This document shows, in pieces, positions 16,680 through 24,531 of a stretch of 64,000 nucleotides of DNA. The stretch is from positions 1,157,001 to 1,221,000 of the forward strand of contig NZ_JBBOUK010000001.1 in the NCBI RefSeq assembly GCF_038006045.1. Direction: 5' to 3'. The position numbers were made by a program, and so were the translations under genes. The DNA is from Exiguobacterium sp. FSL W8-0210 (GTDB taxonomy: Bacteria > Bacillota > Bacilli > Exiguobacteriales > Exiguobacteriaceae). How positions within the stretch are numbered: the stretch's first letter is position 1; every line of letters begins with the position of its first letter. The notes under the pieces were generated by a model. That model was not told the DNA's origin and did not search any database. It saw only the letters and a list, made by a program, of their open reading frames with translations.

Positions 16680-17477
16680 ATGCATTTCGATCAGGCATTA
16701 CACCTTTTGCAACAGCTCGGTCCATCGATGGAGCAAAAGGGATTGCGGATCGCGACGCGCTTCTATGACTCGCTCGAGGCGACGTACGAAGAAGAATTGC
16801 GCGCGCTTCGAGAAGCGGGGGCTCAGGACGGAACTCGTGCCTTGCGGATTTTACGCCTGAGTCAATTACTGAACCAGATTACCAACCAGCATGAATCGAG
16901 TGAACTGTTTAAATTGATTTTACTGAATGAAATCGATCAGACGAAATCGTTTCTGTTGACGTACCCGGACATCATCAGTCGTGAAATTCTTCAAGCTATT
17001 CAAATCGAATATGACCTTAAAGAAGATGCACCTTTACTTCAAGCTTGGAGTATCGTCCATCATCAACTTGTTGATACGTGCCGACATTTTTGTAAATACC
17101 GCCGTGCTGAGAACTGGCGTCAACAAGATATTTTGTTGATCGCAGAAGAACATCATCTCGGAGCCGTCATCGACGAAGCCCGACATGCGCTCCTGAGTGG
17201 TCGAAAAACGACCTTGTTACATGTCTCAGCTGAGGAACTGGCAGAACGAATGTTAGCGAATGTCCTATCCTTGACGACGAAAGGGATGGTCGTTCATCAC
17301 ATTCATCAAGAAGGATGGGAACAACAGATGCACGAATTCTTGACGATGATCACGGCAAATGATCCGATCGTCTTCGTCAGTGGATCGACGAATTTCATTG
17401 AAGAAATCCAGCAACGACTTGATCCGTTACCGGTCCTGTTTGGTCCGTTCGTAGCGGCAAATCAATTACCCTCTTAA
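16680..17477 (+). CDS. Flavohaemoglobin-like protein lacking the FAD domain and haem ligand
   Basis: A 265-residue protein that appears to be a stripped-down relative of Hmp. Compared with E. coli Hmp as remembered, FYD falls at 28-30 and Tyr95 at the same positions without gaps, and QAW at 121-123 matches DAW. Residues 1-140 therefore fit the globin domain. Position 85, the proximal haem His in Hmp, is Ile. From about 148 the sequence follows the NAD-binding domain: SGRKTTLLHVS, then DPIVFVSGSTNFIEEIQQRL, then LFGPF. The GVG(Q/L)TP motif is replaced by residues EHH and the whole FAD-binding barrel between the two domains is missing. Haem, FAD and perhaps NAD binding seem lost, so NO dioxygenase activity is unlikely. 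AGGTAGG supports the start. Confidence 0.72.
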   Translation: MHFDQALHLLQQLGPSMEQKGLRIATRFYDSLEATYEEELRALREAGAQDGTRALRILRLSQLLNQITNQHESSELFKLILLNEIDQTKSFLLTYPDIISREILQAIQIEYDLKEDAPLLQAWSIVHHQLVDTCRHFCKYRRAENWRQQDILLIAEEHHLGAVIDEARHALLSGRKTTLLHVSAEELAERMLANVLSLTTKGMVVHHIHQEGWEQQMHEFLTMITANDPIVFVSGSTNFIEEIQQRLDPLPVLFGPFVAANQLPS

Positions 17478-17482
17478 CGAGA

Positions 17483-17535
17483 AAAGCGATGTGTAACGCT
17501 CTGACAAAAGTCGGAGCATGACACATCGCTTTTTT
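17483..17535. terminator. Bidirectional terminator
   Basis: AAAGCGATGTGT pairs with ACACATCGCTTT, with an inner GCTC/GAGC pairing and T runs on both sides. It serves the converging 16680 and 17534 genes. Confidence 0.85.
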
Positions 17536-18778
17536 AAGCTGATTTCGTTAAGCGTTTTGCGCGTTGAATCGACCGGTCGAGTGCGAGATAGACCCCACCT
17601 GAGACACAACAGAGCAGTCCGACGAATCCGAGCGCAAAGTCACCTTTTCCGGTATCAAGGAATAACGATCCGAGAAGTGGTGCGGTGACGCCACCAATCA
17701 ACCACTGGAGACTAGCGGCACCATTGTACGTTCCGCGGAGATGTTCTGGTGCGATCAAGGCGATGAACGTCATCTGGACAGGTGACATGATCATCTCGCC
17801 GAGCGTATAGAACGCATAAATCGCAAGCAATACCGTCACGAGCACGACATAACTCGTTCCGAGTGAGAACAGGTAAGACGGAACGAATGCGAGGAAAATC
17901 ATGCCGATTCCGAAAATCGAGGCTCCGAGCAACATGACTTTTCCGAATGCTTTGCCGGACAAGCGAGCAGCGATCGGGAACTGGAACAAGACGACCATGA
18001 TTCCGTTCAGTGCCATCAAGTAAGGGAACGGATTTTGTTTCGTTGGTAACCCCGGTAGTGCTTCCTTCAAGAAGACCGGTAACATACTCTCAACGAGGGC
18101 AAATCCCATCGAGATGAAGACACCCGCACCGATGAAGATTAAAAAGACATGATCCTTTCGCAATACAGTGAGCGGTGATACTTTGACTTCGTCCGTCTTT
18201 TCGATATAGTCCGGTTTCGTCTCTTCGATGAAGAAGTAGAGTACGATTCCGTACAGGAAAAAGACGAAAGCGGCAGAGTAGAAGATGAGTGAACGGTCGA
18301 CGAACAGGACGGCACTTCCGAGAAGTGGACCGAATGCGGCCCCGACGTTATGTCCCATCCGCAGCAGACCGAACGATTCGTTCAGGCGTTCTGGTGGTGT
18401 GACGTCAGCGACCATCGCGCTTGCCGCCGGATGGAACAGTGAACTTGATAAACCGAGCAGCGCGTTCAAAGCGAGAAGCGGTCCGAATGAATCGGCGAAC
18501 GAGAAGCCGATTAAAGCAATGACGTCACCGATGATTGAGAGGACCATCAGTGGTTTTCGACCGAATTTATCAGCGAAGTGACCACCGAGAACGGCGCCGA
18601 CGAGCGACATGATCGGTCCGGTCGCCATGATGATACCGACCAAGAAGTAGGAATCGAGTCGATCCGCATAATAAAGAACTAAAAATGGTGCAATCATGAA
18701 CATCATGATCCCGGTGATCGTTTCCCCGACGAACCGGATCCAGATGTTGCGATCAAGCTGTTTGAGTGCGTTAAACAT
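17534..18778 (-). CDS. MFS exporter, probable multidrug efflux
   Basis: A 414-residue major facilitator protein with 12 predicted membrane helices. Motif A, GGHFADKFGRKPLM, lies between helices 2 and 3 (about 65-78). The helix-4 region LLRMGHNVGAAFGPLLG resembles motif C of drug:H+ antiporters, and a cytoplasmic loop (EETKPDYIEKTDEVKVS) splits the halves. It is closest in appearance to the YttB/MdtG type of exporters. The long leader contains a 25-codon open frame with a strong ribosome site and a terminator-like hairpin, an arrangement typical of antibiotic-inducible efflux genes. The ribosome site before the ATG is AAGGGG. The substrate is unknown; ribosome-targeting drugs are suggested by the leader only. 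Confidence 0.85.
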   Translation of the reverse strand: MFNALKQLDRNIWIRFVGETITGIMMFMIAPFLVLYYADRLDSYFLVGIIMATGPIMSLVGAVLGGHFADKFGRKPLMVLSIIGDVIALIGFSFADSFGPLLALNALLGLSSSLFHPAASAMVADVTPPERLNESFGLLRMGHNVGAAFGPLLGSAVLFVDRSLIFYSAAFVFFLYGIVLYFFIEETKPDYIEKTDEVKVSPLTVLRKDHVFLIFIGAGVFISMGFALVESMLPVFLKEALPGLPTKQNPFPYLMALNGIMVVLFQFPIAARLSGKAFGKVMLLGASIFGIGMIFLAFVPSYLFSLGTSYVVLVTVLLAIYAFYTLGEMIMSPVQMTFIALIAPEHLRGTYNGAASLQWLIGGVTAPLLGSLFLDTGKGDFALGFVGLLCCVSGGVYLALDRSIQRAKRLTKSA

Positions 18779-18818
18779 AGTGAAAACCCCTTATATTCCG
18801 TTTTTAGACAATAGAAAA

Positions 18819-18850
18819 GACGGATACGCACAAATATGGGCATACCCGTC
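18819..18850 (-). terminator. Attenuator-like hairpin in the MFS leader
   Basis: On the minus strand the arm at 18850-18840 (GACGGGTATGC) pairs with the arm at 18829-18819 (GCGTATCCGTC) through G-C, A-T and two G-U pairs, then TTTTC follows. It ends about 40 bases before the MFS start codon. An upstream GCGTAT repeat could pair with the same 5' arm. Confidence 0.6.
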
Positions 18851-18908
18851 CTAATATAAGAGGGCAGCATGTACGTATACGCATACGCACACCCTGCTTA
18901 ATTAAAAA

Positions 18909-18986
18909 TTAAACGATTGGGTGACGTACAGTTGTAGCCGATACAAAGACAGTGTGGACAGATGTCCGAGCTTGATGGAATACCAT
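18909..18986 (-). CDS. 25-residue leader peptide upstream of the MFS exporter
   Basis: A short open frame starts at 18986 after GGAGGAG seven bases upstream, the best ribosome site in this leader. It encodes MVFHQARTSVHTVFVSAT, then TVRHPIV and a stop. It lies between the predicted promoter (19026-19055) and the attenuator hairpin (18819-18850). Leader peptides of this size in front of efflux or methylase genes sense stalled ribosomes; stalling changes RNA folding and allows read-through. No known arrest motif is recognised, so the inducer cannot be named. It could also be a non-functional start, but the ribosome site and placement argue against chance. Confidence 0.65.
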   Translation of the reverse strand: MVFHQARTSVHTVFVSATTVRHPIV

Positions 18987-19025
18987 TGTACGTCTCCTCC
19001 TTCTGTAATAGTGAACTTCCTTGTC

Positions 19026-19055
19026 ATCGTAAAGAAGATCGTGATGAATTGTCAA
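19026..19055 (-). promoter_or_regulatory. Predicted promoter of the leader peptide and MFS gene
   Basis: On the minus strand TTGACA (19055-19050), an 18-base spacer and TACGAT (19031-19026). The transcript would have a leader of about 240 bases before the MFS start. Confidence 0.6.
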
Positions 19056-19089
19056 CTTTAAATCTGAAAATTGAGTCAATGAAGTGAAA

Positions 19090-19118
19090 TGGACGAGACC
19101 TTGAAAATTCGGTATGAT
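19090..19118 (+). promoter_or_regulatory. Predicted prfC promoter
   Basis: TGGACG (19090-19095) and TATGAT (19113-19118) with a 17-base spacer, 63 bases before the prfC start. Confidence 0.5.
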
Positions 19119-19180
19119 AGACTAGTTGCGAAAAAGATTGATCGGACTTTTGAATATATCGTTGAAAGGAACTACCATAC

Positions 19181-20761
19181 ATGACAAACATTCTACAAAC
19201 GGAAGTCGAAAAGCGTCGGATTTTCGGCATCATTTCCCACCCGGATGCGGGTAAGACGACATTAACTGAAAAATTCCTCCTGCACGGAGGGGCAATCCGT
19301 GAGGCAGGTTCTGTCAAGGCACGGAAAAACTCGAAATTTGCGAAATCCGACTGGATGGAAATCGAAAAACAACGCGGAATCTCTGTTACGTCTTCGGTCA
19401 TGCAATTCGAATACGACAAAAAGATCGTCTCGATCATGGATACACCAGGTCACTCGGACTTCGGTGAAGATACGTACCGGATCCTGACAGCGGTTGACTC
19501 AGCGATCATGGTCATCGATGCGGCGAAAGGGATCGAGTCACAAACGAAGAAACTGTTCCAAGTCTGTCGGATGCGCGGGATTCCAATCTTTACGTTCATC
19601 AACAAGATGGACCGTCAAGCGCGTGACCCACTCGAATTGATGGAAGAACTCGAAGAAGTCCTCGGCATCCCGTCTGTAGCTGTGACGTGGCCAGCTGGTT
19701 CAGGTCAACAGTTCGAAGGGGTCTATGACCGCGTCAAAGGACAATTCCACTGCTTTAAAAATGATCGCAAGACGATCGAACTCGGCGAGGAAGGTCTCGC
19801 AAACGAAGAACTCGCGACGACGATCAACTCGGAAATGTACGAGACGTTGATGGATGAAGTCGACTTACTCGACGGCGCAGGTAACGAATACGATGAAGAA
19901 TTGATCGCAAAAGGTGAGTTGACTCCGGTCTTCTTCGGATCAGCCCTCGTCGATTTCGGCGTCACACCACTTCTTGAACATTACTTGAACTTGTCCCCTT
20001 CACCGACACCTCGTGAGTCGAATAAAGGGAAAGTCGAGCCGGCACAAGACTTCTTCAGCGGTTTCGTCTTCAAGATTCAAGCAAACATGAACCCGAACCA
20101 CCGTGACCGGATTGCGTTCGTCCGTATTTGTACGGGTAAATTTGATCGTGGAATGGACGTCGTCCTGACACGGACAGGCAAGAAAATGAAACTGTCGCAA
20201 TCGACACAATTCATGGCGGATGAGCGGGAAACGGTCAATGAAGCGTTCGCAGGAGACGTCATCGGATTGTACGATTCAGGCAACTATCAAATCGGTGATA
20301 CGATCACGAACGGTGATCCATCATTGCAATATGAAGCACTCCCGACGTTCGCACCAGAACTCTTCTTGAAGGTCTACACAAAAAACGCCTTGAAGTCGAA
20401 ACAGTTCCAAAAAGGTGTCGAACAGCTCGCGCAAGAAGGTGCGATCCAGGTCTACAAGACGGAATACAACGAAATCATCCTCGGAGCAATCGGACAACTC
20501 CAATTCGAAGTCTTCGAGCACCGGCTCAAAGGTGAGTATGGCGTTGACATCTTGAAGGATGCTGCGAACTTCCAAGTCGCGAAATGGATCAAGCCAGCTG
20601 AAGTCGCTGCCGTCAAACAATTGACGGATTCACGGACGGTTCTCGTCTACGACCGTTGGGAAAATGCTGTTCTATTATTTGCGAATGATTTCGTCTACGA
20701 GCGATTCGTTCAGAAAAACGAAGGAACCATCACATTGGTCGATTCACCGCAACAACTCTAA
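19181..20761 (+). CDS. prfC: Peptide chain release factor 3
   Basis: A 526-residue translational GTPase of the RF3 class. The G1 motif is ISHPDAGKTTLTEKFLL, the RGISVTSS segment is switch I, DTPGHSDFGEDTYR is G3, and FINKMDR is G4. RF3 removes RF1 or RF2 from the ribosome after peptide release; the length and the KSDWMEIEKQRGIS region separate it from EF-G. The ribosome site AAAGGA is about 11 bases upstream. Its own promoter and terminator bracket the gene. The gene is present in only part of the Bacillales, so it is a useful marker. Confidence 0.96.
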   Translation: MTNILQTEVEKRRIFGIISHPDAGKTTLTEKFLLHGGAIREAGSVKARKNSKFAKSDWMEIEKQRGISVTSSVMQFEYDKKIVSIMDTPGHSDFGEDTYRILTAVDSAIMVIDAAKGIESQTKKLFQVCRMRGIPIFTFINKMDRQARDPLELMEELEEVLGIPSVAVTWPAGSGQQFEGVYDRVKGQFHCFKNDRKTIELGEEGLANEELATTINSEMYETLMDEVDLLDGAGNEYDEELIAKGELTPVFFGSALVDFGVTPLLEHYLNLSPSPTPRESNKGKVEPAQDFFSGFVFKIQANMNPNHRDRIAFVRICTGKFDRGMDVVLTRTGKKMKLSQSTQFMADERETVNEAFAGDVIGLYDSGNYQIGDTITNGDPSLQYEALPTFAPELFLKVYTKNALKSKQFQKGVEQLAQEGAIQVYKTEYNEIILGAIGQLQFEVFEHRLKGEYGVDILKDAANFQVAKWIKPAEVAAVKQLTDSRTVLVYDRWENAVLLFANDFVYERFVQKNEGTITLVDSPQQL

Positions 20762-20768
20762 GTTTTTG

Positions 20769-20798
20769 ACGGACTACTTTTCGAAGTGGTCCGTTTTT
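20769..20798 (+). terminator. Intrinsic terminator of prfC
   Basis: ACGGACTACTT and AAGTGGTCCGT pair around a TTCG tetraloop, followed by TTTTTT. Confidence 0.88.
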
Positions 20799-20814
20799 TC
20801 GTTCCTGAAATTTC

Positions 20815-20840
20815 GTTTGATGGCAAGCGAACAAGGGTAA
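20815..20840 (+). promoter_or_regulatory. SigB-type promoter of the YflT-like stress gene
   Basis: GTTTGA (20815-20820), 14 bases, then GGGTAA (20835-20840), close to the SigB consensus GTTTAA-N12..15-GGGTAT. It lies between the prfC terminator and the stress gene. Confidence 0.65.
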
Positions 20841-20886
20841 AAACAGAGCGAGTTTGAATTCATATGAAAAAGGACGGTGTCATGTG

Positions 20887-21348
20887 ATGGCGAAACGGTT
20901 TGTTGGAATCTATCAGGATCAATCGAGTCTGGAACGAAAAATCGAGGAATTGAAACAACAGGGGCATCATGATTCGGATTTTTCTGTCGTCGGTCGAGAT
21001 GACGCGGCAGACGAAGCATCGGGTGCAAGTTGGATTGATCAGGTCAAATCAAAATTTTCTAAAGAACCACCGCTCCGCGGGACATTAAAACGTGTCGGAC
21101 ATTCGGACGATGAGGCAGAACGGCATTACGCAGAAGTCGAGCGTGGCGGTCTTGCATTGTTCGTCAAGGATCGAGATCACGATCATGACCACGACCATGA
21201 GCACCATCATCACCATGACCACGATCATGATCATCGGCACGATGATAACAAGGTCGAAAATCCAGGGAATAACGCCTATGAATCCAATCACCGCGGGGAC
21301 GGTGAGAAGAGCGACCGGGCGAAGTGGAAAGCGGACGATCTCGACTAA
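20887..21348 (+). CDS. General stress protein 17M/YflT-like with His/Asp-rich tail
   Basis: A 153-residue protein. Residues 1-100 follow the YflT general-stress fold: KRFVGIYQDQSSLERKIEELKQQG, FSVVGRDD, and then HSDDEAERHYAEVERGGLALFVK. The middle (about 103-132) is almost purely His and Asp, with (DH) and (EH) repeats capped by an HHHHH run, and the hydrophilic tail is Asn/Asp/Lys rich. Such His tracts bind nickel, zinc or copper in known chaperones, but no metal-homeostasis gene adjoins. The start at 20887 is preceded by AAGGA at 12 bases; a GTG one codon earlier is an alternative. A SigB-type promoter lies 46 bases upstream. Confidence 0.82.
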   Translation: MAKRFVGIYQDQSSLERKIEELKQQGHHDSDFSVVGRDDAADEASGASWIDQVKSKFSKEPPLRGTLKRVGHSDDEAERHYAEVERGGLALFVKDRDHDHDHDHEHHHHHDHDHDHRHDDNKVENPGNNAYESNHRGDGEKSDRAKWKADDLD

Positions 21349-21468
21349 TACCTAGAAGTGAAGGCGCCATATCGGTGATCTTCACTTTTTTCTCGTGTCC
21401 GGAGTCGCAAAGCGAGATGTGTGAGGAATCGAGGTGCTATACTGAGAGCATCGAAGAGGTGATAAGAC

Positions 21469-22557
21469 ATGAAAAAAATAGTGACAGCTTTAGCAGGAAT
21501 CGGTCTTGCCAGTGCTTGGTTCATCAACCGATACCCGGTGTTTGGGAAACGACCAAGCCGTGCAGAGCGGCGGAGTTTCGAGCGATCAGATCGTTTTGTC
21601 GACGGGAAGTTCAAAAATGAGATGGATTTCCAGTTGAAGATGGAATGGGACTCGATGAAAAGCATCTTAAAGGATTACGGACGAAACATTCCGAATCTGC
21701 GTCCTGTCAAAGCGTTACCGACGCTTCCGTATCAGCGACGTCAAGACGATAGTGAAGCACCACGCGTCACATGGTTCGGACATTCGGCGTTTTTACTCGA
21801 ACTTGATGAACAAACGATTTTCTTTGACCCGATGCTCGGGCGCGCACCATCACCGTTCCCGAAACTGGGTGGGGGACGTTTTCAAACGACGCAGAAGGTT
21901 GATCTCGATCGCCTGCCGTTGATTGATGTCGTCGTCTATTCGCACGACCATTATGATCATCTTGATTATCCATCCGTCCTCGCCTTGAAAAATCGAGTCG
22001 GTCGCTTCATCGTGCCACTCGGGGTCGGTAGTCGTCTCCGTGGATGGGGTGTCTCGGCTGAGCGAATCACGGAACTCGACTGGCATGAATCGACGCAAGT
22101 CGGTGGCATCAAACTGACAGCGGCTCCTTCGCGCCATTATTCAGGGCGAAATGGTCTTGATCAATTTTCAACGCTATGGGCGTCATGGGTCATCGAAGGC
22201 TCGCAAAAGGTCTTTTTTAGTGGCGATAGTGGATATGGTCCACACTTTAAAGCAATCGGCGAACAATATGGTCCGTTTGATTTGACGATGATGGAATGTG
22301 GGCAGTATGATGTCCGGTGGTCCAATTCGCATATGTTACCGGAACAAACAGTTCAAGCACATCGAGATGTCAAAGGTCGCGTCCTGATGCCGATTCACTG
22401 GTCTGCCTTCATCCTCGCTTTTCATGCCTGGTTCGAACCGGTCGAACGGTTGCTCAAGGAAGCGAAACGCGATGAGATTCCGGTTCTGACACCAATGATC
22501 GGGGAGAGTGTGACACCCGAGAGCACGACACGAAAATGGTGGCGGGAAGTGCGTTGA
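21469..22557 (+). CDS. Metallo-beta-lactamase-fold hydrolase (NAPE-PLD/UlaG-like), membrane-anchored
   Basis: A 362-residue protein. An N-terminal hydrophobic segment (about 4-20) likely anchors it or serves as a signal. The hydrolase domain has WFGHSAFLLELD, then SHDHYDHLDYPS with the HxHxDH zinc ligands (about 162-167), FFSGDSGYGPHF with the bridging Asp, and a late His in MPIHWSAF. The layout with RRYSGRNGLDQFSTLWASWVI-like segment matches the NAPE-PLD/RomA subgroup, which cleaves phosphodiester or lactone bonds. The exact substrate is unknown. GAGGTG eight bases upstream supports the start. An insertion sequence begins about 40 bases after the stop. Confidence 0.85.
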   Translation: MKKIVTALAGIGLASAWFINRYPVFGKRPSRAERRSFERSDRFVDGKFKNEMDFQLKMEWDSMKSILKDYGRNIPNLRPVKALPTLPYQRRQDDSEAPRVTWFGHSAFLLELDEQTIFFDPMLGRAPSPFPKLGGGRFQTTQKVDLDRLPLIDVVVYSHDHYDHLDYPSVLALKNRVGRFIVPLGVGSRLRGWGVSAERITELDWHESTQVGGIKLTAAPSRHYSGRNGLDQFSTLWASWVIEGSQKVFFSGDSGYGPHFKAIGEQYGPFDLTMMECGQYDVRWSNSHMLPEQTVQAHRDVKGRVLMPIHWSAFILAFHAWFEPVERLLKEAKRDEIPVLTPMIGESVTPESTTRKWWREVR

Positions 22558-22594
22558 GTAAAATAGCTTTTTGATTTTAATCGAATGAAATGAG

Positions 22595-22620
22595 AAAAAA
22601 GTAGAGGCTGGGACATAACT
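22595..22620 (+). repeat. Left terminal inverted repeat of the IS1182-family element
   Basis: The 26 bases at 22595-22620 (A6 followed by GTAGAGGCTGGGACATAACT) are the exact reverse complement of 24422-24447. Confidence 0.92.
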
Positions 22621-22638
22621 AGCTGAATTTAACGAAAA

Positions 22639-22675
22639 GAAGGAATTGCCATCACTGAGGATGTGCAATTCCTTC
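22639..22675. terminator. Terminator inside the left IS end
   Basis: GAAGGAATTGC and GCAATTCCTTC form an 11-bp perfect stem, T6 on the plus side and TTTTCG on the minus side. It can stop both the transposase transcript and read-through into the element. Confidence 0.85.
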
Positions 22676-22693
22676 TTTTTTCATTGTCTCTCG

Positions 22694-24277
22694 TCAAGCT
22701 GCCCTTCGGGCAACGCTTTGGATGAGCCATTTCCTCAAATTTACGGCCATGAGGATGAAGCCGAGCTCACGCTTCACCTTCGCTTTTCCTCGCACAGAAA
22801 AGCGAGTGAAACTCAAATTAGCCTTCAGATATCCAAAAACTGGTTCCACGTCTATCTTCCGTTTCGCATAGAGGGATCCTGTTTTTTGATCTGAAAGCCA
22901 TTTTTTCATCTGTTCTTTTTGTTCTTCCCATGAAGTGTTTATGTGTACCTGTCGGTGACGCCCTTCTTCGGCCTTTGTACAACGGGAGCGGAACGGGCAG
23001 CCATCACACCCTTCACTTTCATACACCTTGAAATCACGCGTGAATCCGTAACGATCTGTTCTCTTGGACATGTAACGGAACGTTACGTCCTGTCCATTCG
23101 GGCACACAAACCGATCCGCCGTTTCATCGTAAGACCAGTTCGCTGTGTTAAAGGGATCGTTGCGCCATTTTCGCGACTTTTCTTTTTCGAACATCGTGTA
23201 AGGGATGAGTGGAATGCGCCCACGGCGCATCAGAATATCCTGATAATTCTCCTGACTCCCATAGCCGGCATCCGCAACGATATGCGGTGGTAGTGGTAAA
23301 TATGAGCTGACCTCATCTAAAAAGGGGAGTAACGTCCGGGCATCCGTCGGATTCGGATAAATATCATAAGCGAGTGTGTATTGTCCTTCGGTCGCGATTT
23401 GAACGTTATAGCCTGGTTTGAGTTGTCCATTTTGCATATGATCTTCTTTCATTCGCATGAACGTCGCGTCCGTGTCCGTTTTCGAATAGCTGTTCCGTCC
23501 AGCGAGCGTCCTCTTTTGAAGGGCGTATCTCTGTTTCCGCTCGATGAAATCTGTAATTTCCTTTCGAAGGAGACGTGGTTCCTTCCGTTCAGAACGCAGA
23601 CGTTTTCTTTCTTGGGTGTCCGTACTCGCCTCGATTTTTTGGTTGATGGAAGCGATATGTGCGTCTACAGCTTCACCCATGTGTTCGAGTTCTGAGAGAG
23701 TAAGCTCGTCCGGGTTTTCTCGTTCAATTTCCGGTAGGATGTCTTGTTCGACGAGGTTGTCATAGATACGATTCGATTTGTCCACGAGAGACGCACTATG
23801 ACGTTCAATCGATTTCCGCCAAACAAAGGTATATCGGTTCGCATTCGCCTCTAACTTTGTACCATCGATAAAGATGGCTTCTTCATTGATTTCTCCCATC
23901 TCGACGAGATGGCAACGGAAGGTAACGAAGGCTTGCTTCAATATCGGAGTGACTGCGGGATGCACTCGAAAACGGTTGATGGTACGATAGCTCGGCGCAT
24001 TCCCTTGTGCTAGCCACATCATCCGCAGACTATCGGATAGTAATCCTTCAATCTTCCGACCGGAGAAGACCGATTGTGTGTAGGCACATAAGATAATTTT
24101 CATCATCATGCGTGGATGGTAAGCCGGGCATCCTGTCGTGCGCATGAAAGGCTCGAACACATCGTCTGGAATGGATTCGACGAGATGGTGGACAGCGAAC
24201 GCAATATCATTTTCTTGAAGACGAACTTCTAAATCTAAGGGCAGAACCAGCTGGTTCATGTTATAATCTTTAAACAT
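22694..24277 (-). CDS. IS1182-family transposase
   Basis: A 527-residue DDE transposase. The N-terminal region (residues 1-130) matches the transposase InsH-like/DUF772 domain: DIAFAVHHLVESIP, YHPRMMMKIILCAYTQ and GNAPSYRTINRFR. The catalytic domain has the first Asp in EEAIFIDGTKLEANANRYTF, the second in HIVADAGYGSQENY, and a late Glu in DVEPVFGYLKANLSF. A cysteine group (CDGCPFRSRCTK, about 425-440) is common in this family and may bind metal. GGAGGTG precedes the start. The frame has no interruption, so the element may still be mobile. Confidence 0.95.
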   Translation of the reverse strand: MFKDYNMNQLVLPLDLEVRLQENDIAFAVHHLVESIPDDVFEPFMRTTGCPAYHPRMMMKIILCAYTQSVFSGRKIEGLLSDSLRMMWLAQGNAPSYRTINRFRVHPAVTPILKQAFVTFRCHLVEMGEINEEAIFIDGTKLEANANRYTFVWRKSIERHSASLVDKSNRIYDNLVEQDILPEIERENPDELTLSELEHMGEAVDAHIASINQKIEASTDTQERKRLRSERKEPRLLRKEITDFIERKQRYALQKRTLAGRNSYSKTDTDATFMRMKEDHMQNGQLKPGYNVQIATEGQYTLAYDIYPNPTDARTLLPFLDEVSSYLPLPPHIVADAGYGSQENYQDILMRRGRIPLIPYTMFEKEKSRKWRNDPFNTANWSYDETADRFVCPNGQDVTFRYMSKRTDRYGFTRDFKVYESEGCDGCPFRSRCTKAEEGRHRQVHINTSWEEQKEQMKKWLSDQKTGSLYAKRKIDVEPVFGYLKANLSFTRFSVRGKAKVKRELGFILMAVNLRKWLIQSVARRAA

Positions 24278-24370
24278 AAGGGCACCTCCGATGGTTATGG
24301 TTTGATCACTTTAACTTTATCAGAGGTTGTCCTTATTTGTTTATTCAGAATCGGTTTTTTTTCATAGAAC

Positions 24371-24406
24371 AAGGCCCTCGAAACGTATAGTCGTTTCGAG
24401 GGCCTT
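24371..24406. terminator. Terminator inside the right IS end
   Basis: AAGGCCCTCGAAACG and CGTTTCGAGGGCCTT form a 15-bp perfect stem around TATAGT, followed by TTG. It lies upstream of the transposase start, shielding it from outside transcription. Confidence 0.8.
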
Positions 24407-24421
24407 TTGTTTGTGAAACTG

Positions 24422-24447
24422 AGTTATGTCCCAGCCTCTACTTTTTT
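24422..24447 (-). repeat. Right terminal inverted repeat of the IS1182-family element
   Basis: Exact reverse complement of 22595-22620; AGTTATGTCCCAGCCTCTAC followed by T residues. Confidence 0.92.
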
Positions 24448-24531
24448 TAGGTGAATAAACAGATGAGATGTTCATCCTCGACTCTTATAGAAAAACGAGG
24501 ATGATGACATCGTCCGGTCGTACAATACCAT

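Larger units (their letters stand above)
22601..24441 (-). mobile_element. Complete IS1182-family insertion sequence
   Basis: About 1.84 kb bounded by perfect inverted repeats and carrying one intact transposase gene on the minus strand. The repeat core GAGGCTGGGACATAACT is typical of Gram-positive IS1182/IS1272 elements. Each end also contains a terminator-like hairpin (22639-22675 and 24371-24406) that would isolate the transposase from outside transcription. The repeats run into A6 on the left and T7 on the right, so the exact ends and any target duplication cannot be fixed. Element and transposase look intact, suggesting recent insertion. It lies between two converging genes and disrupts no visible frame. 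Confidence 0.9.

Noticed and set aside
21085-21385. Open frames opposite and beside the His/Asp-rich region
   Set aside because: They are produced by the repetitive CAY-GAY codons and have no ribosome site; their products are low-complexity Met/Val or Thr/Ile strings.
22534-24520. Simple direct target duplication at the IS ends
   Set aside because: The flanks (A-run left, T-run right) do not give a convincing direct repeat; they are inverted to each other.
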